DNA of 64,000 nucleotides from Bacteroidales bacterium (GCA_019454985.1 JACFNF010000012.1:1-64000); one strand, 5' to 3'; positions 33,568 through 43,135 are shown, numbered from the stretch's first letter. Notes: a model not told the origin generated them from the letters alone. Numbers and translations are program-made.

Positions 33568-36297
33568 ATGTGGAATATTTGTACTGCTTTACGCCGAATA
33601 TTATACAGCACCGTACTGATCAGCGGAATTCTTTTCGCCGGCTTGTTACAAGCTCAGGGATTTTTGCATCAAAACGGGAAAATGATTCTCGATGGCAATG
33701 GGAACGAAATGATTCTCAGAGGTATAGGAACCGGGAATTGGTTGCTTCAGGAAGGTTATATGATGAAAACTGCCGATATCGCCGGCACACAAACCCAGTT
33801 TCGCAATAAACTCATTGCTACCATAGGCGTTGAAAAAACGAATATTTTCTATCAGCATTGGCTCGACAACCATTTCACCCGGCGCGATGTGGATTCGATG
33901 AAGGTGTGGGGATTCAACAGCGTCCGTGTGGCCATGCATTACAAGTGGTTTACTCTACCCATTGAAGATGAACCCGTTGCAGGTCAGGATACCTGGCTCG
34001 AATCTGGGTTTGTGCGCATTGACAGCCTGCTTCGCTGGTGTGCCGACAACCAGATGTATTTGATTCTTGACCTTCATGGAGCTCCCGGCGGCCAGGGACA
34101 TGATGCCAACATCTCTGACTACGACCCGACAAAACCATCGCTTTGGGAGAGTGCCGAAAACCAACGCAAAACCATTGCCCTGTGGAAAAAACTTGCCCAA
34201 CGCTATGCCAACGAACAATGGATTGGCGGCTACGACCTCATCAACGAGCCTAACTGGGAGCTTCCCAACGGCAGTCAGCTTCGTCAGCTCTATGTCAGCA
34301 TCACACAAGCAATCCGACAGGTGGACAACCATCACCTGATCATTATCGAAGGCAACTGGTTTGCCAACGACTATACCGGACTTACTCCGCCATGGGACAA
34401 CAATATGGTTTATAGTTTTCACAAGTATTGGAATTACAACACTTTGGAATCTATTCAATGGATGATAAACATCCGCGACACCCATTCTGTACCCATTTGG
34501 TTGGGCGAATCGGGCGAAAATTCAAATTCATGGTTCACGAGCCTCATTGCACTTTGTGAATCTCAAAAAATCGGATGGTCGTGGTGGCCGGTAAAGAAAG
34601 CCGGCATTAACAATGTGCTCATGGTCAACGAAAGTCCTGCCTACAACAATCTGCTCTCTTTTTGGAAGACCGGCCAGCCCCAGATGACCGTACAACAAGC
34701 GTTTGACGCTGTTCTTGACTGGGCCGACCGGCATCGCATCGAAAACTGCATGATACAGCGCGATGTGATTGACGCCATGATTCGCCAACCTCACGACAAC
34801 AGCTCCAGCCCTTTCCGCTTTCATACTACGGCCAATGCCATCAATCTGAGCGACTACGATCTTGGAAAATGTTCGGTAAGCTATTGGGATACCGACACAG
34901 CCAATTATCACCTGAACACCGCCTCTTTCACCAATTGGAATCAAGGCTGGAGCTATCGCAACGATGGTGTGGACATCGAAGAAAGCAGTGATACCTTTCC
35001 GGGCAGCAATGGTTACAATATCGGCTGGACCGAAGCCGGCGAATGGTTGCAATTTACGGTACATAGCGACAGTGCAGCGGCATATCCTTTGTTGGTTCGC
35101 TCGGCCTCGGCATCCATCCCTGCCATCGTACGTTTTGAATGCAACGAAATGGAGATCACACCCAATACAACACTTCCGAATACCGGAGGGTGGCAAAGCT
35201 GGGTAGGAAGCCTATTGGAGCCCGTTATCCTGCCGGCAGGCGAAAATAAAATCCGTATCCACTTTGAAAGAGGGGGTTCAAATCTGAGTCTTTTCCGTTT
35301 TCTCGACCCTGTGCCTATTGCCAGTGTTGACTTCCATTTCGTTTACGGAAAAACGTTCAACAACAATACCATCCTGCTTACCTTGAATAAAGCCATCACC
35401 AATATGGCTTCCAACCCATCCGATTTCGCCCTGAAAATCAATGGTCAACCGGCTCAAATCAATGGCGTTTTTGTGTATCAGGGCAATTCCCACCAGTTGT
35501 TATTGAGCATTAATTCCCAATTAAAATATGGCGATCAGATCAGTCTGAGTTATCAGGGCGAAAACATTCTATCGGATAGTCAGGAATTAGAGAGTTTTTC
35601 CAATCAGACTATTCAAAATCGTCTTCCAAGGCGGTTTGTGATTCCCACACGCATCGAGGCCGAAGATTTTGACGAAAACAATGGTTTTCAACTTGAAGAC
35701 TGCACCGATATCGGAGGTGGAAAAAACATTGCTTACGCCAACAATGGCGATTATCTTGATTATCTCATCACGGTTCCCGTTGCAGGTGAATACACTCTTA
35801 CTTTCCGGCTTGCTTCACTTTATTCAAACGGTCGCATCTCGCTGCGCATTGGCGAAGGCAACCAGTTCACCCCATTAGCCACTCTGAATGTGGCAGCCAC
35901 AGGCGGTTGGCAAATCTGGAAAAACCAGACCATCAAAGTGCAACTTCCGGCCGGGAACACCACATTCAGGCTTTACTCGCTTGCCGGTGAATACAACATC
36001 AACTGGTTTGAATTCAATGGGTTATCAGGAATGAACGACTTTCACGGACTGAAGAATTTAGACATTTACCCCAATCCTACCGAAGGAAATTTCTGGTTGC
36101 GTGCCCGGCTCGAGCCTCCCACTGAGCTGACGCTGCGTCTCACCGATCTTCACGGCCGTGAAATAAGCAGCCACATCTTGTCGGAAAACGGTCAGTTTCA
36201 GGAGAATATCCGATGCAAACATTGCGCTCCCGGCATTTATTTGCTTCATCTGAGTTCGACACAAGGGAGCACCACGCGAAAGATCGTTTTCCGCTAA
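33568..36297 (+). CDS. secreted GH5 glycoside hydrolase with two CBM6-like modules and T9SS tail
   Basis: 909 residues. Signal peptide (1-30, ending LLQAQG); GH5 (beta/alpha)8 domain (about 35-385) with acid/base E227 in DLINEPN and nucleophile E314 in WLGESGEN, plus the ILDLHGAPGGQ motif; a CBM6-like beta-sandwich (about 420-590, YNIGWTEAGEWLQF); a linker Ig-like segment (about 595-690); a second CBM6 (about 695-820, RIEAEDFDENNGFQLEDC ... NGDYLDY); and a type A sorting domain (NLDIYPNPTEGNFWLRA ... RKIVFR). It likely cleaves beta-glucans or related plant or algal glycans at the cell surface. The exact substrate is not readable from motifs. It stands alone, not in a SusCD locus. Confidence 0.9.
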   Translation: MWNICTALRRILYSTVLISGILFAGLLQAQGFLHQNGKMILDGNGNEMILRGIGTGNWLLQEGYMMKTADIAGTQTQFRNKLIATIGVEKTNIFYQHWLDNHFTRRDVDSMKVWGFNSVRVAMHYKWFTLPIEDEPVAGQDTWLESGFVRIDSLLRWCADNQMYLILDLHGAPGGQGHDANISDYDPTKPSLWESAENQRKTIALWKKLAQRYANEQWIGGYDLINEPNWELPNGSQLRQLYVSITQAIRQVDNHHLIIIEGNWFANDYTGLTPPWDNNMVYSFHKYWNYNTLESIQWMINIRDTHSVPIWLGESGENSNSWFTSLIALCESQKIGWSWWPVKKAGINNVLMVNESPAYNNLLSFWKTGQPQMTVQQAFDAVLDWADRHRIENCMIQRDVIDAMIRQPHDNSSSPFRFHTTANAINLSDYDLGKCSVSYWDTDTANYHLNTASFTNWNQGWSYRNDGVDIEESSDTFPGSNGYNIGWTEAGEWLQFTVHSDSAAAYPLLVRSASASIPAIVRFECNEMEITPNTTLPNTGGWQSWVGSLLEPVILPAGENKIRIHFERGGSNLSLFRFLDPVPIASVDFHFVYGKTFNNNTILLTLNKAITNMASNPSDFALKINGQPAQINGVFVYQGNSHQLLLSINSQLKYGDQISLSYQGENILSDSQELESFSNQTIQNRLPRRFVIPTRIEAEDFDENNGFQLEDCTDIGGGKNIAYANNGDYLDYLITVPVAGEYTLTFRLASLYSNGRISLRIGEGNQFTPLATLNVAATGGWQIWKNQTIKVQLPAGNTTFRLYSLAGEYNINWFEFNGLSGMNDFHGLKNLDIYPNPTEGNFWLRARLEPPTELTLRLTDLHGREISSHILSENGQFQENIRCKHCAPGIYLLHLSSTQGSTTRKIVFR

Positions 36298-36309
36298 ACA
36301 GTGTTAAGT

Positions 36310-37827
36310 TTAACCTCTCAATGCGGTAAAAGCTTTTCCGAGATTTTTCACAATATCGCTTGCCAACAAACTTTCGGGCGATTGCTGTTTCAGCGTGAGA
36401 TCGCCGGCCAATCCATGCAGATAAACACCAATAAATGCGGCATCAGCAGGTGTATAACCTTGAGCCATCAAGCTGAGAATCACTCCGGTAAGCACGTCTC
36501 CACTTCCTGCGGTAGCCATCCCCGGGTTGCCCGTTGGATTGAAAAACACTCTCCCATCGGGGAGGCTGACACTGGAAAAACCACCTTTCAACACAATGAT
36601 CAGGTGAAACCGTTGCGAGAGTTCGCGCTGTTTTCGAATCCGTTCAAAACCATTTGATGAACTTCCGGCAAGTCGTTCAAACTCACGATGATGTGGCGTG
36701 AGGATGCTGTTCTTCGGCAAAAAAGAAAGCCAGGTAGGATTTTCCGAAAGCAGGTTGAGGGCATCAGCATCTAAAACCAAAGGTACTTTTGCTTCCTGAA
36801 TCAACAATTTGAGCAAACGCGCTGTCGGCTCCTCCTTTCCAATACCCGGCCCAATGGCAATGGCATCAAAATCCGTAAGTTGAGGCAAAATGCTCAGATG
36901 GTCGTCATCAGGATCGAGGCTGACCATCGCCTCGGGCAACACACATTGAAGAGGCAATGCCGCTTTGTGTGGAAGATGCACATGGAGCAGGCCGGCACCG
37001 CTACGCAGACAAGCGGAGGCAGCCAGAATGGCCGCTCCCGTTTTGTCGGAAGCTCCCGCCAACAACAAGGCATGACCAAAATTGCCTTTGTGGGCAAAAC
37101 GTGAGCGCGAATGCAACTTTCGGCTGATGTCGCTATGTTCGGTCAAAAACACATTTTGCCCGTCAGGTTGGTGCATGTCAGGATGTAGTCCAATCGGGAT
37201 CACGCTCCAATCACCTACAAAAGCTTCATTTTCAGGGAAGAAAAAAGCCATCTTTGGCCACTCGAAAGTAAAGGTGTAATCAGCACGGATAACATCAGCG
37301 TTACGGTAATCCGTTGGCTTATCCGCAAATAAACCCGATGGGACATCCACCGAAACCACAACATTTTCCAGCGTATTGATCAAACAGATAAGTCTGGCAG
37401 CCAAGCCTGTAACCTCTTTGTTCAGCCCCGATCCAAAAAGTGCATCGAGTATAACAGCATTCTTCGGCAATGAAGCTGGTAAGTCGCCTTCGGCGGTTAT
37501 CTCAAACAATTTCACCTCCGAAAAACCACACAGACGTTCCAGATTAAGTTCAAAATCGGGGCTTCCCTTTTCCGACAATTTCAGGATAAATACTTCCACT
37601 TTTACGGCCTGTTGAGCCAAAAGACGCGCAACCACCAATCCATCTCCGCCATTGTTACCCATCCCGGCAAACACGACCACAGGCTGATCGGGGAGTAGTT
37701 TTGGAAAAATTTTATGAAAAACAGCCGTTGCTGCCCTTTCCATCAGTCTTTCGGACAAAATAGGCTCGTGTTCAATGGTGTAAGCATCCGCCCGGCGAAC
37801 GTGGGCAATATCGGGAACTGGGATCAT
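36310..37827 (-). CDS. nnr: bifunctional NAD(P)H-hydrate epimerase / ADP-dependent dehydratase
   Basis: A 505-residue fusion. YjeF N-terminal epimerase domain (about 1-215, AGMGNNGGDGLVVARLL near 52 and LDALFGSGLN near 125) joined to the C-terminal ribokinase-like dehydratase domain (about 225-500, GNFGHALLLAG, AIGPGIG, VLDADALN, TAGSGDVLTG). It repairs hydrated NADH and NADPH, which matters in an organism with a high NADH flux to hydrogenase. Converges with the GH5 gene 12 bp away. ATG start gives the usual N-terminus. Confidence 0.95.
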   Translation of the reverse strand: MIPVPDIAHVRRADAYTIEHEPILSERLMERAATAVFHKIFPKLLPDQPVVVFAGMGNNGGDGLVVARLLAQQAVKVEVFILKLSEKGSPDFELNLERLCGFSEVKLFEITAEGDLPASLPKNAVILDALFGSGLNKEVTGLAARLICLINTLENVVVSVDVPSGLFADKPTDYRNADVIRADYTFTFEWPKMAFFFPENEAFVGDWSVIPIGLHPDMHQPDGQNVFLTEHSDISRKLHSRSRFAHKGNFGHALLLAGASDKTGAAILAASACLRSGAGLLHVHLPHKAALPLQCVLPEAMVSLDPDDDHLSILPQLTDFDAIAIGPGIGKEEPTARLLKLLIQEAKVPLVLDADALNLLSENPTWLSFLPKNSILTPHHREFERLAGSSSNGFERIRKQRELSQRFHLIIVLKGGFSSVSLPDGRVFFNPTGNPGMATAGSGDVLTGVILSLMAQGYTPADAAFIGVYLHGLAGDLTLKQQSPESLLASDIVKNLGKAFTALRG

Positions 37828-37951
37828 ATAATGTCAAATTAAATAACATTTCAAAATTAAATCTTTTTTACTCCGACTACTGATGAGGTTTTTTCAGGCA
37901 AGAAACAGCCGCCATTAGGCATAGAGATTTTGGTATATATTCCCGAATCTG

Positions 37952-37959
37952 TACTTTTG
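37952..37959 (+). promoter_or_regulatory. promoter of the di-heme peroxidase gene
   Basis: TACTTTTG with TTTG at 37929-37932, a 19-nt spacer: the best -33/-7 match in the window, 32 nt before the ATG. Confidence 0.65.
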
Positions 37960-37991
37960 CAATCAAATCATCCAAATTAACATTTCAGAAA

Positions 37992-39008
37992 ATGAGAAAA
38001 CCCATTTTATCTGTCATTGCAGCCCTTTCATTGCTGACAGCCTGTCACAGTGGAGGGTCAAAAACCGAAACACAACGGCTTTCCGAGGCCGATCAGAAAC
38101 TGATTCAATCGGCAAAAACGTTTTTCAGCACGCTTCCCGAAGCCAAAGACCCATCCACTCCTTTGGCTCTTTTAGGGAAAAAGTTGTATTACGATGAATC
38201 ATTTTCAGCCAACGGCAAGATGAGTTGCAACACCTGTCATCCGATTTACAATTATGGGGTTGACAATGAGCCTACCTCGCCAGGGCACGATGGCACTCGC
38301 GGCACCCGCAACAGCCCGACTACCTTAAACGCTTATGTTCATTCCGTACAGTTTTGGGATGGTCGCTCGCCCGATCTGGCCGATCAGGCTAAAGGGCCGG
38401 TACTCAACCCTGTAGAGATGGGTCTGAAAACCGGTGATGATGTGGTAGCCATCCTGAAAAAATCTGACGAATACCAGGAAATGTTCAAAAAAGCCTTTCC
38501 GGATGAGGCCAATCCTCTCACCTTCGATCACTTTGCACAGGCCATCGCCGAATTTGAAGGTACTTTGGCCACCCCTGCTGCTTTCGACGATTTCCTGAAC
38601 GGCGCCATCGGGTCGCTCAACGACGAGCAAAAACAAGGATTGGGATTGTTCATCGAAACGGGCTGCATTGCCTGCCACACCGGCCCCGGATTGGGCGGAA
38701 CCATGATGCAGCGTTTTGGACTTGTTCATGGCCCATATTGGGAACTAACCGGTTCGCAACTTCACGATGAAGGGAAATTTACCGTTTCGGGTGACGAAAA
38801 TGATAAAAACGTCTTTAAGTCGCCCTCGCTGCGGAACATTGCCAAAACCGGACCCTATTTCCACGACGGGAGTGTGAAAAGCCTTGAAGAAGCCATCCGC
38901 ATTATGGCTTACACCCAGCTTGGGAAAGAACTTAAGCCCGAGGAAATCGAAAAGATTGCTGCATTTTTCCAAAGCCTGACCGGTAAAATCCCGGAACATG
39001 CGCTCTAA
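37992..39008 (+). CDS. di-heme cytochrome c peroxidase (MauG/CCP family) lipoprotein
   Basis: 338 residues. The N-terminus has a lipobox (SLLTACHSG, Cys near 18), so it is membrane-anchored outside the cytoplasm. Two c-type heme sites: C79-N-T-C-H83 and C225-I-A-C-H229. The NSPTTLNA and QFWDGRS words between them and PSLRNIAKTGPYFHDGS after the second are typical of bacterial CCP. It reduces H2O2 using an electron-donor cytochrome or quinol route. This suggests at least some periplasmic electron transport and oxidative-stress defence in an otherwise hydrogen-metabolising anaerobe. Monocistronic with its own promoter and terminator. Confidence 0.92.
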   Translation: MRKPILSVIAALSLLTACHSGGSKTETQRLSEADQKLIQSAKTFFSTLPEAKDPSTPLALLGKKLYYDESFSANGKMSCNTCHPIYNYGVDNEPTSPGHDGTRGTRNSPTTLNAYVHSVQFWDGRSPDLADQAKGPVLNPVEMGLKTGDDVVAILKKSDEYQEMFKKAFPDEANPLTFDHFAQAIAEFEGTLATPAAFDDFLNGAIGSLNDEQKQGLGLFIETGCIACHTGPGLGGTMMQRFGLVHGPYWELTGSQLHDEGKFTVSGDENDKNVFKSPSLRNIAKTGPYFHDGSVKSLEEAIRIMAYTQLGKELKPEEIEKIAAFFQSLTGKIPEHAL

Positions 39009-39030
39009 AAATGAGCTTAATCCCACAAAT

Positions 39031-39062
39031 ACGGCTGCCCAATCAAAAGGCAGCCGTTTTTG
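39031..39062 (+). terminator. terminator after the di-heme peroxidase gene
   Basis: ACGGCTGCC (39031-39039) pairs with GGCAGCCGT (39049-39057), followed by a T5 run. Confidence 0.8.
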
Positions 39063-39081
39063 TTTCCAAATCAGCCAACCA

Positions 39082-40077
39082 TCATTGCATGATGGGGCAA
39101 AAAACTTCAGTAATCCATTGGCTGGTGTCGGCAGTGTTGAGTGGGCCAACTTCATATCGTTCTAAGAAGACATTCCCGGCAGGGTGAAGTCCGAAATCGG
39201 CCATATATTCGAGAATATCGTGTTCAATATGTTCCAGATACTTATGACCGCCGGAATAGCGCGCCATCGCCATCTTTCCTCCCGCAAAGGGGAAAAGTGA
39301 GACCCCTTCCTGTTCTTTTGCTTCTTCGGCAATAGGGAAAACCACACGGAAAAAGGTATTAGCAGCTTTTTCATCTCTTCTGATCAGGGCAAAAGGAGAT
39401 CCTTCAGCAGATATTCTGCTTGTTTTCATTGCGTTTGTCAATATTTTCCAAGCCTGATCCATCGCCTGGGGGATAGAGTCGGCAGAAGCCTGAGCCTGAC
39501 GGCTTAAACCCAAAACCGGCGCATAGTCAACAATGGAAACTTCGGCGGCGTACGGCATGTTTTCGGTTAGTTCGCGCAACTTCTCTAAGCCCCTTTTCTG
39601 GAGGGGTTCCATCGTACTTTTCAAGAAATAGCCAAAATAGCGGTGAAAAGGATAACTCAGATGGCTCAACCGAAGTGTCCAGGTCACTTTTACTCCGCCC
39701 ACCGTATCATCAAAACGCCATTCATCCATGGCATCGGCAAAACGTCCCATATCCAACCTGCACTGGATGAGGTGATAAGGTTCGCTACGAATGATCTCTT
39801 GCTCTCCGCTATTGGCGCTTCCCTGCCAGCGATGTTTGTTGCCCACACCGCGATCCGGGCCTGAAAAAACCGAATGCAGATCGTTTTCACCTTCATAAAA
39901 AGGGCTCCATTGCTCCCAATTTTGCAGACTGTTGACCATCCGAAAAACAGTTTGTGCATTCGTTTTGATTACCACCGACTGCGAAGTTTCAGCCTCATCT
40001 TTCATGAACAAAGCCAGAAGCAACAAAAAGATGAGGAGAGCCAGCCCTGCACCGCCAAAAAACTTAAGGAATCTCAT
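39082..40077 (-). CDS. membrane-anchored SRPBCC domain - GyrI-like domain protein
   Basis: 331 residues. One N-terminal membrane helix (about 6-25, GGAGLALLIFLLLLALFM); an SRPBCC/polyketide-cyclase-like domain (about 33-170, VFRMVNSLQNWEQWSPFYEG) that usually binds a hydrophobic ligand; and a GyrI-like effector-binding domain (about 185-330, FAGGKMAMARYSGGHKYLEHIE). Both ligand-binding modules face the same side of the membrane. No enzyme motif is visible; the function is unknown. It lies 35 bp downstream of the PatB-like gene and is probably co-transcribed with it. Confidence 0.8.
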   Translation of the reverse strand: MRFLKFFGGAGLALLIFLLLLALFMKDEAETSQSVVIKTNAQTVFRMVNSLQNWEQWSPFYEGENDLHSVFSGPDRGVGNKHRWQGSANSGEQEIIRSEPYHLIQCRLDMGRFADAMDEWRFDDTVGGVKVTWTLRLSHLSYPFHRYFGYFLKSTMEPLQKRGLEKLRELTENMPYAAEVSIVDYAPVLGLSRQAQASADSIPQAMDQAWKILTNAMKTSRISAEGSPFALIRRDEKAANTFFRVVFPIAEEAKEQEGVSLFPFAGGKMAMARYSGGHKYLEHIEHDILEYMADFGLHPAGNVFLERYEVGPLNTADTSQWITEVFCPIMQ

Positions 40078-40112
40078 ATTCTACTTTGATTGAGGTAGTT
40101 AGAATTGACCGT

Positions 40113-41273
40113 TCACGCGAATACCTTCGCCATTTTTTGGAGAGCTTCCAAGAGTGTCGCTCTGGGGCAAGCTAAGTTAAGTCGGAGATGATTCTCGCCT
40201 CCCGGTCCAAAATCAATTCCCGGATTAAGCCCAAGTCCGGCTTCCTGTATCATCTTATGACGCAGGTTTTCATCCGACAGGCCAAGCCAGCCAAAATCGA
40301 GCCACATCAGATAAGTGGCCTCAAGTGGCGACACAACCATCGAAGGGAGATGCTGCATAAAAAAACCGCGTGCTGTTTTGTAATTTTGATCAATATAGGT
40401 AATCAACTCATCCAGCCAGATATCGCCATGAAGGAAAGCAGCCTTTGTGGCTTCAATCCCAAAAAGATTGCCCATGTCAAGGTGAAAATGCTGGATAACA
40501 GTTGTGATTTTCTGCCGCAGTTCGACATTATCCACAATAAGTGAAGCAGTAGCTAAGCCTGCAAGGTTAAATGTTTTACTTGCAGCGTGAGCCGTGATGC
40601 TGATTTGTGCCACCTCGGGCGAGATGTTGGCAAACACCTGATGACGAAAGCCGGGCATCACTAAATCGTTATGAATCTCGTCGGACAATACCAGTACCTT
40701 GTGTCTCAGACAGATATCGGCAATTTTTTGGAGCTCATCGCGCGTCCAGGAACGACCTACCGGGTTGTGGGGATTACACAGAATCAACATTTTGGCTGTT
40801 CTAGCCTGTTGTTCAAGCTGATCAAAATCAATGCGATAACTTCCTCTTTCTTCGATAAGCTGATTGTTGACCATCACACGTCCATGATCTTTGACAGCTC
40901 CAAAAAAAGGAAAATAAACCGGCGACTGGATGATGATTTCATCGCCCGGGTTTGTCAATGCCATGACGATGAGGTTAAGTGCAGGCACCACACCCGGCAC
41001 AAAAAGCAGCGACTCGCGCTGCACCTTCCAGTTGTGTCGTCGCCAAAGCCATTGAGCTATTGCTTCATAATATGATTCGTCGCGAAAAGTGTATCCATAA
41101 ACCGGGTGCATGGCACGTTGAACGACGGCCTGCCTCACGAAGTCGGGCGTTTCGAAATCCATATCGGCCACCCATAATGGGATCACATCTTCCTTTCCGA
41201 AGATTTTTTCGGTAAGGTCGTGTTTAACACTGGAGGTTTGGCGGCGGTCGGGGGCAAAGTCGAATTGAGTCAT
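40113..41273 (-). CDS. PatB/MalY-family PLP-dependent C-S lyase
   Basis: A 386-residue fold-type I aminotransferase-like enzyme. Words typical of PatB/MalY: VIPLWVADMDFETPDFV near 30, HNPVGRSW near 165, SDEIHNDLV near 195, and the PLP lysine in HAASKTFNLAGL (about 235). These enzymes cleave cystathionine, cysteine or related C-S substrates to pyruvate, ammonia and a thiol. The specific substrate is uncertain. I chose ATG 41273 (MTQFDFAPDRR); the frame extends back to 41309, but the extra residues are not family-like. A near-match -7 box (TTAATTTG) sits in that extension. Confidence 0.9.
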   Translation of the reverse strand: MTQFDFAPDRRQTSSVKHDLTEKIFGKEDVIPLWVADMDFETPDFVRQAVVQRAMHPVYGYTFRDESYYEAIAQWLWRRHNWKVQRESLLFVPGVVPALNLIVMALTNPGDEIIIQSPVYFPFFGAVKDHGRVMVNNQLIEERGSYRIDFDQLEQQARTAKMLILCNPHNPVGRSWTRDELQKIADICLRHKVLVLSDEIHNDLVMPGFRHQVFANISPEVAQISITAHAASKTFNLAGLATASLIVDNVELRQKITTVIQHFHLDMGNLFGIEATKAAFLHGDIWLDELITYIDQNYKTARGFFMQHLPSMVVSPLEATYLMWLDFGWLGLSDENLRHKMIQEAGLGLNPGIDFGPGGENHLRLNLACPRATLLEALQKMAKVFA

Positions 41274-41347
41274 AATCGCAATTTTTACGCAAATTAACGA
41301 AAAATGCATCGAACGAATCCGCCCTCACTTCAAAAGGCCGTTTTTTG

Positions 41348-41355
41348 TAGTTTTG
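41348..41355 (+). promoter_or_regulatory. -7 box of the MazG-like gene
   Basis: TAGTTTTG, 19 nt before the ATG. Confidence 0.5.
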
Positions 41356-41374
41356 CATCCTCAACCGAACGAAT

Positions 41375-41704
41375 ATGACTCTTTCCGAAGCCCAACATCT
41401 TGTGGATGAATGGATAAAAAAAGTTGGCGTTCGTTACTTCAGCGAACTCACCAATACTGCCCTTTTAATGGAGGAAGTGGGCGAGCTTGCCCGCATCATG
41501 GCCCGGCAATATGGCGAACAATCAGCTAAGGCGAGTGATAAACCCGGCAGTCTGGCCGATGAAATGGCCGATGTGCTTTTCGTACTGATCTGTCTGGCAA
41601 ATCAAACAGGCGTTGATTTGACCGAGGCCTTTGAGAAAAATCTTCGGAAAAAAACCAACCGTGATGCGGAGCGGCATAAAAACAACCCAAAACTTCAAAC
41701 TTGA
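41375..41704 (+). CDS. MazG-like nucleotide pyrophosphohydrolase
   Basis: A 109-residue all-alpha NTP pyrophosphatase. The metal-binding pattern is intact: LLMEEVGELARIM (ExxE, about 30-37) and LADEMADVLFVLICLA (ExxD, about 62-66). It is close to the single-domain MazG-related proteins that hydrolyse (d)NTPs to monophosphates, house-cleaning damaged nucleotides. Own promoter, short leader; the AI-2E permease gene follows after 88 bp. Confidence 0.9.
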   Translation: MTLSEAQHLVDEWIKKVGVRYFSELTNTALLMEEVGELARIMARQYGEQSAKASDKPGSLADEMADVLFVLICLANQTGVDLTEAFEKNLRKKTNRDAERHKNNPKLQT

Positions 41705-41792
41705 GGTTTTGGTTTGAAAAAATCTGCTGAAAAAGCACTCTGTCAGTGATCTCATCCAAAAAATCGTCTATTTTCGTCTAAAATTTCCGATC

Positions 41793-42869
41793 ATGGATTC
41801 CTTTCTAAAAAACATCCGATCCATTGCAGGTCTTCTGCTTCTGGGTCTTTTCGCCTGGTTTTTCACTGATCTGTTTATTTATATCTGTGTTGCCGTGGTC
41901 ATCTCTATCATGGGGCGCCCCTTAGTACACCTCTTAAGCAGGGTTCGCATCCGCAACATTCAGCTTGGCACAACCGGCGGCGCATTGATAACCATGGCGC
42001 TTATGCTCGTACTGCTTTCTTTTTTCATTCTCTTTCTCGGCCCTTTGATTGCCGACCAGGCCTATATGGTCACGACCATTGATTCTCAGGAGATCAGCTT
42101 TTATTATAAAGACTTTCTTCACGACCTGAACGATTATCTGGCCAACTACGGTTTTCTTCAATCGGGGCAGGATGTTTTGGAAGTAGCACAAAAAGAGTTG
42201 AAAGACTTGGTTAGTTTCTCCTACGTTTCGCAGGCTTTTGGCTCGGTGGTCAGTATCACCGGCTCATTTTTTATGGCTTTTTCGATTGTTTTGTTTCTCA
42301 GCTTCTTCTTTTTGAAAGAGCCAGAATTAGTACGCAATTTCATCCTTTGGATTACGCCCAAAGCACACCAGCCTGCCGCACGCAACATTCTGATAGAATC
42401 GCGCAAAATCCTCAGCCGCTACTTTATCGGGCTGCTGCTCGACCTCTTCAGCATGATGATTATCATTTCCACCATTCTGAGCATTTTTGGCATCAACAAT
42501 GCCATCCTCATTGGTTTCATTGGAGGCATGATGAATATCATCCCTTATCTGGGCCCCCTCATCGGATCAGTGGCAGGAACTTTACTTGGAGTGATTTATG
42601 TGTTAGCCAATGGAGCTTTCGACAAGCTCGCATACACGGCTACCGTTATCATTGGTGCTTTTATTTTTGCCAATTTAGTGGACAATTTCGTGCTGCAGCC
42701 GGTGATTTATTCCAAAAGTGTAAAAGCCCATCCCATTGAGATTTTTTTAGTGATTATCATCGGTGGAAATATTGGTGGCATCATGGGAATGGTGGCAGCC
42801 GTACCTGTTTATACGGTAGCTAAAGTCATTTTCAATCAATATGCAAAATCTGTTGAAACAACACTTTAA
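41793..42869 (+). CDS. AI-2E family transporter-like membrane protein
   Basis: A 358-residue protein with about seven to eight membrane helices, a soluble segment in the middle (about 85-145) and the GFIGGMMNIIPYLGPLIGSVAGTLLG motif near residue 245-270 that defines the AI-2E/YdiK/TqsA superfamily. Members export small molecules or exchange ions; actual autoinducer transport is shown for few. Substrate unknown here. Confidence 0.88.
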   Translation: MDSFLKNIRSIAGLLLLGLFAWFFTDLFIYICVAVVISIMGRPLVHLLSRVRIRNIQLGTTGGALITMALMLVLLSFFILFLGPLIADQAYMVTTIDSQEISFYYKDFLHDLNDYLANYGFLQSGQDVLEVAQKELKDLVSFSYVSQAFGSVVSITGSFFMAFSIVLFLSFFFLKEPELVRNFILWITPKAHQPAARNILIESRKILSRYFIGLLLDLFSMMIIISTILSIFGINNAILIGFIGGMMNIIPYLGPLIGSVAGTLLGVIYVLANGAFDKLAYTATVIIGAFIFANLVDNFVLQPVIYSKSVKAHPIEIFLVIIIGGNIGGIMGMVAAVPVYTVAKVIFNQYAKSVETTL

Positions 42870-42903
42870 CGGCATTGCCCACGATTTTTGTATAGAAAAT
42901 TGG

Positions 42904-42911
42904 TACTTTTG
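42904..42911 (+). promoter_or_regulatory. -7 box of the YtxH gene
   Basis: TACTTTTG, 29 nt before the ATG. Confidence 0.5.
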
Positions 42912-42940
42912 ATCTCATACATCACATAAACTTACAACCA

Positions 42941-43135
42941 ATGAAAAGAGAAACTTTTTCGTTTTTTGGAGGGCTTCTTTTAGGAGCTGCACTTGGCGCA
43001 GCTGCCGTCTATCTTTTAGACGAAGAAAACCGTCAGGAGCTGAAAGATAAAGCCGGCGACCTGAGCGACAAGGTGGCACAAGACCTGGCTGCCAAATTAG
43101 AAGATTTTAAAAAGAAACTCGAAGAAAGACTTTAG
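42941..43135 (+). CDS. YtxH domain-containing small membrane protein
   Basis: 64 residues: one glycine/alanine-rich membrane helix (about 8-27, FGGLLLGAALGAAAVYLL) followed by a charged amphipathic helix (DEENRQELKDKAGDLSDKVAQ). This matches the YtxH (general-stress small protein) pattern. It sits 28 bp upstream of the holin-like membrane protein gene, a pairing suggestive of an envelope-stress module. The function is unknown. Confidence 0.8.
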   Translation: MKRETFSFFGGLLLGAALGAAAVYLLDEENRQELKDKAGDLSDKVAQDLAAKLEDFKKKLEERL

